A DNA stretch of 30,752 nucleotides, taken from an uncultured Collinsella sp. Its GTDB lineage: Bacteria > Actinomycetota > Coriobacteriia > Coriobacteriales > Coriobacteriaceae. Every line of letters starts with the position of its first letter. Positions within the stretch are counted from its first letter, which is position 1. Positions 22,909 through 29,113 of the stretch are shown piece after piece. The translations under genes were made by a program, and so were the position numbers. The DNA lies in NCBI GenBank assembly GCA_905210085.1, contig CAJLVJ010000021.1, positions 1 through 30,752 of the forward strand. Reading direction: 5' to 3'. Below the pieces are notes generated by a model, which was not told the origin of the DNA, searched no databases, and saw only the letters and a program-made list of their open reading frames with translations.

Positions 22909-24267
22909 ATGGCAGCAACTGAGCAGCTGTTCAACGTTCGTGAGCGCAAGCGCTTTGAACGTCACGACATCTGGGAGCGCATCACCGAGAACGGCACGAT
23001 TTCCGCCGCCGTCATGGTCTTCGCCGCCATCGCCGCCGTCATTTGCGCCAATACCGATGCCTACGAGACCATCCATCACTTTTTGGAGACCCCGCTGTAT
23101 GTGGGTCTGGGCAACCTTACGGCCGGTCTCACCGTTGAACTTTTCGTCAACGACTTCCTCATGGCGATTTTCTTTTTGTTGGTGGGCATTGAGCTTAAGT
23201 ACGAGATGACGGTCGGCGAGCTCAAGAACCCGCGCCAGGCCATGCTACCCATGCTGGCGGCCGTGGGCGGCGTCGTCGTTCCCGCCTGCATCTATCTCAT
23301 CTTTAACCATGCCGGCGCGCACAACGGCTGGGCCATTCCCATGGCAACCGATATTGCCTTTGCACTGGGCGTGCTGTCGCTTTTGGGCAATCGCGTGCCC
23401 AACGGCGTGCGCGTGTTCTTCTCGACGCTTGCCATCGCCGACGACCTGATCTCCATCGCTGCCATCGCCATCTTCTACGGTCAGAGCCCCAATCCGTTTT
23501 GGTTGGGCGCTGCCGCGCTTGTGACCTGCGCGCTCGTGTGGCTCAACAAGACACAGCATTACCGCCTTGCCCCGTATTCGGTACTGGGTCTGCTGTTGTG
23601 GTTCTGCATGTTCAAGAGTGGCGTGCACGCTACGCTCGCCGGCGTCATCTTGGCCTTTACCATCCCGGCCAAGTGCGGCGTCAAGCTCGATAGCCTCACC
23701 GATTGGTTGGGCGAGTGCCTGCCGCTGCTCGATGACCGCTACGACGACGAGGCGCACATCTTGGGCCAGCATGACTTTACCGTCTCGACCACCAGGGTCG
23801 AGCGCGTCATGCACCGCGTGACCCCGCCGCTCATCCGCATGGAGCGTCTGATCTCCACACCGGTCAACTTTGTGATTCTGCCGATCTTTGCGTTCGTGAA
23901 CGCACAGGTTCGCCTGGTAGGCGTGGATATGAGCACGTTGCTCACCGACCCGGTGACGCTCGGCGTGTACTTTGGCATGCTGCTGGGCAAGCCGATTGGT
24001 ATTTTTGGCATGACATTTGCCCTGGTCAAGCTCAAGGCTTGCCAGTTGCCGCGCAACGTCAACTGGCACATGATTGCCGGTGTGGGCATTCTGGGCGGCA
24101 TCGGCTTTACGATGTCGATCCTCATCAGCGGCCTCGCTTTCCCGACGGCCGAGTTTGAGGTTCTTGCCGCCAAGGCTGCCATTCTTGCCGGTTCGGTCAC
24201 CGCGGCCGTGCTCGGCATGATCTACATGAGTGTGGTCTGCAAGCACCCCGCGCCCAAGGACGAGTAA
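22909..24267 (+). CDS. nhaA: Na+/H+ antiporter NhaA
   Basis: A 452-aa inner-membrane antiporter that expels Na+ (or Li+) in exchange for protons, for salt and pH homeostasis. About twelve hydrophobic segments are seen. Key family motifs are present: VELFVNDFLMAIFFLLVGIELKYE, IPMATDIAFALG (Asp148), LAIADDLISI with the ion-binding pair Asp178-Asp179, and GKPIGIFG near 360. A hydrophilic loop of about 50 residues (DDRYDDEAHILGQHDF...) lies in the usual central position. ATG 22909 has AAAGGAG 6 nt upstream. It is preceded by the terminator-like leader and ends at a bidirectional terminator shared with the minus-strand 84-aa gene. Confidence 0.97.
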   Translation: MAATEQLFNVRERKRFERHDIWERITENGTISAAVMVFAAIAAVICANTDAYETIHHFLETPLYVGLGNLTAGLTVELFVNDFLMAIFFLLVGIELKYEMTVGELKNPRQAMLPMLAAVGGVVVPACIYLIFNHAGAHNGWAIPMATDIAFALGVLSLLGNRVPNGVRVFFSTLAIADDLISIAAIAIFYGQSPNPFWLGAAALVTCALVWLNKTQHYRLAPYSVLGLLLWFCMFKSGVHATLAGVILAFTIPAKCGVKLDSLTDWLGECLPLLDDRYDDEAHILGQHDFTVSTTRVERVMHRVTPPLIRMERLISTPVNFVILPIFAFVNAQVRLVGVDMSTLLTDPVTLGVYFGMLLGKPIGIFGMTFALVKLKACQLPRNVNWHMIAGVGILGGIGFTMSILISGLAFPTAEFEVLAAKAAILAGSVTAAVLGMIYMSVVCKHPAPKDE

Positions 24268-24284
24268 GAGCACATACAAGTTTG

Positions 24285-24322
24285 AAAACGCCGCCTGTGA
24301 ACACCATCACAAGCGGCGTTTT
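24285..24322. terminator. Bidirectional terminator between nhaA and the 84-aa gene
   Basis: A 16-bp stem (24285-24300 with 24307-24322, one mismatch) starts with AAAA and ends with TTTT, so both strands end in a short U-tract. It serves convergent genes. Confidence 0.88.
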
Positions 24323-24328
24323 AGTCAT

Positions 24329-24350
24329 TGGGGACGTTCTTAAACGACTA
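24329..24350 (+). repeat. GGGGACGTTC motif
   Basis: TTGGGGACGTTCTTAAACG within a TAGTC...GACTA bracket (24322-24350), resembling the minus-strand AGTTAGGGACGTTCCTTTTA at 393-414 and the wider GGGGACAGG family. It is 4 nt from the stop codon of the 84-aa gene. Confidence 0.45.
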
Positions 24351-24353
24351 GGT

Positions 24354-24608
24354 TTATTCCACCGTTCCGTAGACGGCGCCCCAGCCGTGGGCGGCAAGGG
24401 CGGAGTTGAGCTGGTCGCAAAGCGATTGGCGGTCGTAGTAGCCGGGCGGCAATAGGTTCACGATTTCCATGAGATCGGGCGCCAGGTCCAAGATCTCGGC
24501 CTGTACGATGAGATCCAGGCGGTCGATGGCGCGGCGGTCGTAAAACAGCCCGTCGACCAGGCGCTGCAGGTCGCCGAATTCCTCGGCCTGGAACGATCCG
24601 TATTCCAT
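24354..24608 (-). CDS. Small protein of unknown function (84 aa)
   Basis: An acidic 84-aa protein with no signal or membrane segment. The pattern LDLAPDLMEIVNLLPPGYYDRQSLCDQLNSAL vaguely recalls the DUF2795 helical domain (helix, LP-x-x-Y-x-x, helix), but I would not assign it. The start ATG 24608 is strongly supported by AAGGAGG 5 nt upstream, which argues for a true gene despite its size. It is divergent from the aspartate aminotransferase gene and convergent with nhaA, standing alone between its own promoter region and a shared terminator. Function cannot be inferred from neighbours. Confidence 0.8.
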   Translation of the reverse strand: MEYGSFQAEEFGDLQRLVDGLFYDRRAIDRLDLIVQAEILDLAPDLMEIVNLLPPGYYDRQSLCDQLNSALAAHGWGAVYGTVE

Positions 24609-24710
24609 AGTGCCTCCTTGGGCGCCCCACGCCGGCATGCGCGGCGATTCGTAATTTATTGCGATGGGCTTAATCTATCACGGCTTCATACCGTTGCGGC
24701 GGTGGCGGTC

Positions 24711-24716
24711 TATACT
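24711..24716 (+). promoter_or_regulatory. Probable -10 of the aspartate aminotransferase gene
   Basis: TATACT 42 nt before the ATG, in the same local context (C-TATACTT) as the sites at 26501 and 11416. No good -35 at 17 nt. Confidence 0.45.
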
Positions 24717-24757
24717 TAGACGAACTGCAACGTACCGCTTCGCGAAAGGTCGCACCC

Positions 24758-26062
24758 ATGCAGACGATCTACCAGAAGATGGAAACCACCGAACTCGATG
24801 CCGCCATCGAGGCGCTCAAAGCCGAGGTCGCCGAGGTCAAGGCCAAGGGCCTGGCGCTCGACATGGCCCGCGGCAAGCCGTCGCCCTCCCAGGTGGACAT
24901 CTCTCGACCCATGCTCGATATCCTCAATGCCGATGCCGATCTGCACGACGGCAACGTCGACTGCTCCAACTACGGCTGCTTTGAGGGCATTCCCTCGGCG
25001 CGCAAGCTAGCGGGGGAGTTCTTGGGTTGCCCCGCCGAGCAGACGCTCGTACTGGGTTCGTCGAGCCTGCTGATCGAGCACGATATCGCCGGCATGTTCT
25101 GGCGCTGCGGCTCGTGCGGCAGCGAGCCCTGGGAGGCTTACGAGGCCGCGCACGACGGCAAGAAGGTCAAGTTCCTGTGCCCGGTTCCCGGCTACGACCG
25201 TCACTTTGGCATCACCGCCGACCTGGGTATCGAGAATGTCCCCGTCGCGATGACCGACAACGGCCCCGACATGGACGAGGTCGAGCGCCTGGTTGCCGCC
25301 GACGACTCCATCAAGGGCATCTGGTGCGTGCCCAAGTATTCCAACCCCACGGGCATTACCTTTAGCGAGGACACCGTGCGTCGCCTGGTCGAGATGCCCA
25401 CGGCCGCGCCCGATTTTCGCATCTTCTGGGACAACGCCTACTGCGTGCACGACCTGTACGACGAGACCGACGAGCTCGCCAACATCTTCGATCTTGCCCG
25501 CGCGGCGGGCACCGAGGACCGCGTGGTGGCATTTGCCTCGACGTCCAAGATCACCTTCCCGGGCGCCGGTATCGGCTTCATCGGTGCGAGCCCCGCGGTC
25601 ATCGCCGAGTTCTCCAAGCGCCTGAAGGCAGGCCTTATCAGCGCCGACAAGCTCAACCAGCTGCGTCACGTGCGTTTCCTTCCCACCATCGAGGCGGTCA
25701 AGGAGCACATGAAAAAGCATGCCGAGTTCTTGCGCCTGCGCTTTGAGGCCGTCGAGCGCAAGCTCACCGAGGGCCTGGGCGACACGGGTTGCGCCACCTG
25801 GACGCATCCCCGCGGCGGCTACTTTGTGAGCTTCGATGGTCCCGAGGGCTCGGCCCAGAAGGTTGCTGCGCTTTGCGCCGACCTGGGCGTCAAGCTCACG
25901 CCGGCCGGTGCTACCTGGCCCTATGGCAAGGACCCGCGCGACACCAACATCCGCATCGCGCCGAGCTATCCTACGGTCGAGGACCTGGAGGCCGCGCTCG
26001 ATGTGCTGGTGCTGGCCGTCAAGCTCGTCGCTGCCGAGCTTGCGCGCGCCGAGCGCGCCTAA
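24758..26062 (+). CDS. Aspartate aminotransferase, type Ic
   Basis: A 434-aa PLP enzyme that exchanges amino groups between aspartate and 2-oxoglutarate, joining nitrogen and carbon metabolism. The sequence belongs to the divergent Ic group of aminotransferases (as in Corynebacterium): early LALDMARGKPSPSQVDISRPML, the NYGCFEGIPSARKL block, CPVPGYDRHFGI, KYSNPTGITFS, FWDNAYCVHDL, and the PLP lysine in FASTSKITFPGAGIGF (Lys264). The C-terminal NIRIAPSYPTVEDLEAAL holds the carboxylate-binding Arg. Start ATG 24758 has AAAGG upstream. A STAS gene follows after 51 nt and may be co-transcribed. Substrate preference is by family. Confidence 0.93.
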   Translation: MQTIYQKMETTELDAAIEALKAEVAEVKAKGLALDMARGKPSPSQVDISRPMLDILNADADLHDGNVDCSNYGCFEGIPSARKLAGEFLGCPAEQTLVLGSSSLLIEHDIAGMFWRCGSCGSEPWEAYEAAHDGKKVKFLCPVPGYDRHFGITADLGIENVPVAMTDNGPDMDEVERLVAADDSIKGIWCVPKYSNPTGITFSEDTVRRLVEMPTAAPDFRIFWDNAYCVHDLYDETDELANIFDLARAAGTEDRVVAFASTSKITFPGAGIGFIGASPAVIAEFSKRLKAGLISADKLNQLRHVRFLPTIEAVKEHMKKHAEFLRLRFEAVERKLTEGLGDTGCATWTHPRGGYFVSFDGPEGSAQKVAALCADLGVKLTPAGATWPYGKDPRDTNIRIAPSYPTVEDLEAALDVLVLAVKLVAAELARAERA

Positions 26063-26113
26063 CGCGCGGCTTCCCGTACTATCCGCACTTTCGATACGTA
26101 AAGGATCGTATAC

Positions 26114-26428
26114 ATGGATTTGGGTATTTCCACCAACCCCACGCCAGAGCTCTACACCATTAAGGTAACCGGCGAGATCGATATCTCCAATGCCGATAGC
26201 CTGCGCAATGCCATCGACCTGGCGCTCGAGCAGCCCACTGAGGCCGTTGAGCTCGATTTTGCCCAGGTGAGCTACATTGATTCGACGGGCATTGGCGTGC
26301 TCGTGGGCGCCGCGCACCACGCGGTCGACCACGGCAAGCGCTTTAGCTGCACCAATGTGCAGCCCCCGGTGATGCGCGTGGTTCAGCTGTTGGGTGTCGA
26401 CCAGGAGATTTCGATCACTGCTGCATAA
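26114..26428 (+). CDS. STAS domain protein, anti-sigma factor antagonist type
   Basis: A 104-aa single STAS domain like RsbV/SpoIIAA, which frees a sigma factor by binding its anti-sigma kinase. Strands and helix follow the family: YTIKVTGEIDISNADSLRNAI, EAVELDFAQVSYIDSTGIGVLV with the phosphorylatable Ser57 after Asp56, and KRFSCTNVQPPVMRVVQLLGV. Length is right. ATG 26114 has AAAGGA 8 nt upstream. No anti-sigma kinase or sigma factor is nearby, so its partner must be elsewhere; a different role (scaffold or c-di-NMP-type signalling) is possible. Confidence 0.93.
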   Translation: MDLGISTNPTPELYTIKVTGEIDISNADSLRNAIDLALEQPTEAVELDFAQVSYIDSTGIGVLVGAAHHAVDHGKRFSCTNVQPPVMRVVQLLGVDQEISITAA

Positions 26429-26500
26429 TCTTTGCCCCCAAAAGGGCGTGCCGTTTGGCATATGTTTGTGATGCGCTCGGACGTTTTGGCGTCCGGGCGC

Positions 26501-26506
26501 TATACT
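26501..26506 (+). promoter_or_regulatory. Probable -10 of the tat operon
   Basis: TATACT at 26501-26506, just after a CGGACG-N6-CGTCCG hairpin (26478-26495) that may end the STAS transcript weakly. The tatA-type start is 76 nt further on. Confidence 0.45.
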
Positions 26507-26581
26507 TGACCGAATGAATAGACGAGTTCCGGCCGAATGGCGCGGTGCGGGCTCGACTCACATCGAGCCTTGGAGGTATGT

Positions 26582-27166
26582 GTGTTTGGTATTGGAGAGG
26601 GTGAGCTCGCGATCATCGTGGTCTTCGGCTTTTTGCTGTTTGGCCCGGATAAGCTCCCACAGATGGGCCGTACGATCGGCCGTGCCATCCGTCAGTTCCG
26701 CGAGACGCAGGAAAAGATGACGGCCGTTGTTCAGTCCGAGATTATCGATCCGGTGAGCGAGGCCGCATCGGCCCCGGTCAAGCCCAAGAAGGCTGCTGCG
26801 ACCGACGACGATTCCGATGCGGACGAGGATGCCGCCGAGACGGCAGCGCCCGCCAAGAAGGAGACCTTTGCCGAGCGTCGCGCCCGTCTTGCTGCCGAGA
26901 AGGCCGCGAGCGAGGGTGCTGCTGAGGGCGAGAATGCTGCCGAGGAGGCCAAGGGTGCAGAGCCTGCCGCCGCTGCTGCTGCCGCAGCCGAGCCCGAGCC
27001 TGCTGCAGAGCCGGAGCCCGAGCCCGAGCCGGCAGAGCCCACGACAGCTGACCTCTACGCCCGTCGTCCCCGTAAGCGCAAGGCTGTCGTCGACCAGCTC
27101 GCTCGCGAGCTCGAGGCCGAGGACGACGCCGCTGCCGCCGACGCCCCGAAGGGAGGCGATGAGTAA
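26582..27166 (+). CDS. tatA: Twin-arginine translocase subunit TatA/TatB
   Basis: A 194-aa Tat component: a short N-terminal transmembrane helix (FGIGEGELAIIVVFGFLLF, 2-20), the hinge FGPDKLPQ, an amphipathic helix (MGRTIGRAIRQFRETQEKM), and a long tail (about 65-194) rich in Ala, Glu and Pro with EPEPEPEP-like runs. TatA and TatB look alike; with only one such gene by tatC it may serve both roles. The start is GTG 26582: GGAGG (26572-26576) lies 5 nt upstream and the protein begins MFGIGEGEL as in other Tat proteins, while longer frames add an unlikely leader. It overlaps tatC by one base (TAATG). The tail is unusually long. Confidence 0.92.
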   Translation: MFGIGEGELAIIVVFGFLLFGPDKLPQMGRTIGRAIRQFRETQEKMTAVVQSEIIDPVSEAASAPVKPKKAAATDDDSDADEDAAETAAPAKKETFAERRARLAAEKAASEGAAEGENAAEEAKGAEPAAAAAAAAEPEPAAEPEPEPEPAEPTTADLYARRPRKRKAVVDQLARELEAEDDAAAADAPKGGDE

Positions 27167-27957
27167 TGCCTATCGGACCTGCGCGTATGCCGCTCTTCGA
27201 TCACCTGGGAGAGCTCCGTCGCCGCCTGACCATCGTGGTCGTGTCGGTGTTCGCCGCCGCTATCGTGCTGTATTTCGCCACGCCTGTGGTGCTCGACATC
27301 CTGGAAGATCCCATCCGCTCCTTTGTGCCGGACGGTAAGTTCTACATCACTACCACGCTCGGCGGCTTTGGCTTGCGCTTCTCGCTGGCCATCAAGATGG
27401 CCGTGGTCATGTGCACGCCCATGATCATCTGGCAGATTCTGGCGTTTTTCCTGCCGGCGCTTCGCCCCAACGAGCGCAAGTGGGTCGTGCCCACGGTGCT
27501 CGCCTCGACGGTGCTGTTCTTCCTGGGTGCCATCTTCTGCTACTTCATCATCATTCCTGCGGGCTTTGAGTGGCTCATCGGCGAGACCTCGGCCGTCGCT
27601 ACGGCGCTGCCCGATCTGGAGAACTACGTCAACATGGAGCTGCTCTTTATGATCGGCTTTGGCGTGGCGTTTGAGCTGCCGCTCATCATCTTCTATCTGT
27701 CCGTCTTCCACATCGTGTCCTACGCTGCTTTCCGCGGTGCCTGGCGTTATGTATACGTTGGCCTGCTCGTGGGTTCGGCTGTGATCACGCCCGACGGCTC
27801 GCCCGTTACGCTGGGTCTCATGTATGGCGCCCTGCTCTCGCTCTACGAGATTTCGCTCGCCATCGCCCGTGTGGTCATTACCGCGCGCGAGGGCAAGGAG
27901 GGCTTGTTTGTGAGCCGTCTGGACCTGTTCTCGGACGACGAGGACGACGAGGAGTAA
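27166..27957 (+). CDS. tatC: Twin-arginine translocase subunit TatC
   Basis: TatC is the six-helix membrane receptor that binds the twin-arginine signal peptides of folded exported proteins. The 263-aa product begins with the conserved cytoplasmic FDHLGELRRRL, then six hydrophobic segments, with LRPNERKWVVPTVLASTVLFFLGAIFCYF and FGVAFELPLIIFYLS in the expected places, and a final SAVITPDGSPVTLGLMYGALLSLYEISL. The acidic tail DDEDDEE is short. Translation is coupled to tatA by the TAATG overlap, and hypA follows after 6 nt, so the genes form one operon. Confidence 0.97.
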   Translation: MPIGPARMPLFDHLGELRRRLTIVVVSVFAAAIVLYFATPVVLDILEDPIRSFVPDGKFYITTTLGGFGLRFSLAIKMAVVMCTPMIIWQILAFFLPALRPNERKWVVPTVLASTVLFFLGAIFCYFIIIPAGFEWLIGETSAVATALPDLENYVNMELLFMIGFGVAFELPLIIFYLSVFHIVSYAAFRGAWRYVYVGLLVGSAVITPDGSPVTLGLMYGALLSLYEISLAIARVVITAREGKEGLFVSRLDLFSDDEDDEE

Positions 27958-27963
27958 AACGGT

Positions 27964-28320
27964 ATGCACGAAGTTGGCATTGTCAACGGCATACTCGATA
28001 CAGTGATTCGCGCGGCGCGTGGGGCGGGGGCCTCGCGCGCCGTTTTGGTGACGCTGCGTATCGGGGATATGACCGAGGTCGTGCGCGAGGCGCTCGACTT
28101 TGCCTGGGAGACGTTTCGCGACGAGGACCCACTCACGCGCGGCTGCGAGCTTGCCGTGGAGGAAGTCCATCCACAAAGCGAGTGCCTGGACTGCGGCGAG
28201 GTCTTTGAGCACGACCGCTTCCATTGCCGCTGTCCCCAGTGTGGCGGCGCCAACGTGCGTCTGCTGCACGGCCGCGAGCTCGACATCGCCAGTATCGAAA
28301 TCGAAACCCCCGACGATTAA
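27964..28320 (+). CDS. hypA: Hydrogenase/urease nickel metallochaperone HypA
   Basis: A 118-aa cytoplasmic chaperone that binds nickel at its N-terminus and passes it, with HypB, to [NiFe] hydrogenase precursors. The MHEVGIVNGIL start has the invariant His2-Glu3, and four cysteines (Cys74, Cys77, Cys90, Cys93) form the structural zinc site as CxxC and CPxC. Its ribosome binding site GAGGAG lies in the end of tatC. hypB follows after 55 nt. No hydrogenase or other hyp genes (C-F) are visible. Confidence 0.95.
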   Translation: MHEVGIVNGILDTVIRAARGAGASRAVLVTLRIGDMTEVVREALDFAWETFRDEDPLTRGCELAVEEVHPQSECLDCGEVFEHDRFHCRCPQCGGANVRLLHGRELDIASIEIETPDD

Positions 28321-28334
28321 CCCGCCAGCCACCT

Positions 28335-28354
28335 GGGGACAGGGTACAAAGGGG
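28335..28354 (+). repeat. GGGGACAGG repeat fragment between hypA and hypB
   Basis: GGGGACAGGGTACAAAGGGG in the hypA-hypB gap matches the core of the elements at 21557 and 11311 (read on the minus strand). Confidence 0.45.
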
Positions 28355-28375
28355 CTAAAGTAAGGAGCGCTAAGT

Positions 28376-29059
28376 ATGGCCGAGAAAACGATTGATATCG
28401 CGTCGCCGATCCTGTCGCGCAACGAGCGCCTGGCAGATCAGCTGCGTCAGCGATTTAATGAGACAGGCACCTATGTGATCAATGTGCTGTCGAGCCCTGG
28501 CTCGGGCAAGACCACTACGATTCTGGGCACCAACGAGCGCCTGCGCGACAAGGCCGGCTTGCGCTGCGCCGTCATCGAGGGCGATATCGCCTCGGACGTC
28601 GACGCCATCACCATGAAGGAAGCCGGCATGCCCGCCATCCAAATCAACACGGGCGGCCTGTGCCACCTCGAGGGCAACATGATCATGGAGGCCGTTGACG
28701 CCTTCGACCAGGCTGTGGGTCTGGAAAACATCGACGTCATCTTTATCGAAAACGTGGGCAACCTGGTCTGCCCAGTCGACTTTGACCTGGGCGAGAACCT
28801 GTCTATCATGATCCTCTCGGTGCCCGAGGGCGACGACAAGCCCGTCAAGTACCCGGGCATCTTCCAACACGCCGGCGCACAGCTGCTCAACAAGGTCGAC
28901 GTGGCCCCAGCTTTCGATTTTGACATGGATAGGTATACTAAGACACTCGATGACCTCAATCCGCAGGCGCCGCGGTTTGCCGTGAGCGCGCGCAAGGGCG
29001 AGGGCATGGATGCCTGGTGCGATTGGCTCATCGGGCAGATTGAGCAAGCAAGGGCGTAA
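28376..29059 (+). CDS. hypB: Hydrogenase nickel-incorporation GTPase HypB
   Basis: A 227-aa SIMIBI-class GTPase that drives nickel delivery to [NiFe] hydrogenase. Walker A is SSPGSGKTT (Lys45), switch I contains EGDIASDVDA, and the metal/dimer residues are Cys96-His97 in GGLCHLEG and Cys132 in GNLVCPVDFDLGE. NKVDVAP gives guanine specificity. The nickel-storing His-rich N-terminal stretch of some HypB proteins is absent, so it probably acts as an insertase only. ATG 28376 has AAGGAG 8 nt upstream. It stands in the tat-hypA run; the topoisomerase gene begins 54 nt later. Confidence 0.96.
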   Translation: MAEKTIDIASPILSRNERLADQLRQRFNETGTYVINVLSSPGSGKTTTILGTNERLRDKAGLRCAVIEGDIASDVDAITMKEAGMPAIQINTGGLCHLEGNMIMEAVDAFDQAVGLENIDVIFIENVGNLVCPVDFDLGENLSIMILSVPEGDDKPVKYPGIFQHAGAQLLNKVDVAPAFDFDMDRYTKTLDDLNPQAPRFAVSARKGEGMDAWCDWLIGQIEQARA

Positions 29060-29113
29060 GTCGGCCGCCATACGGGCGGGCGTAGCCGCAGAGATACGAG
29101 ATAGGAGCCTCTT

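Noticed and set aside
27055..28422. A 455-codon minus frame across tatC and hypA
   Set aside because: It overlaps two well-supported genes and shows only His/Arg/Asp-rich composition typical of antisense frames.
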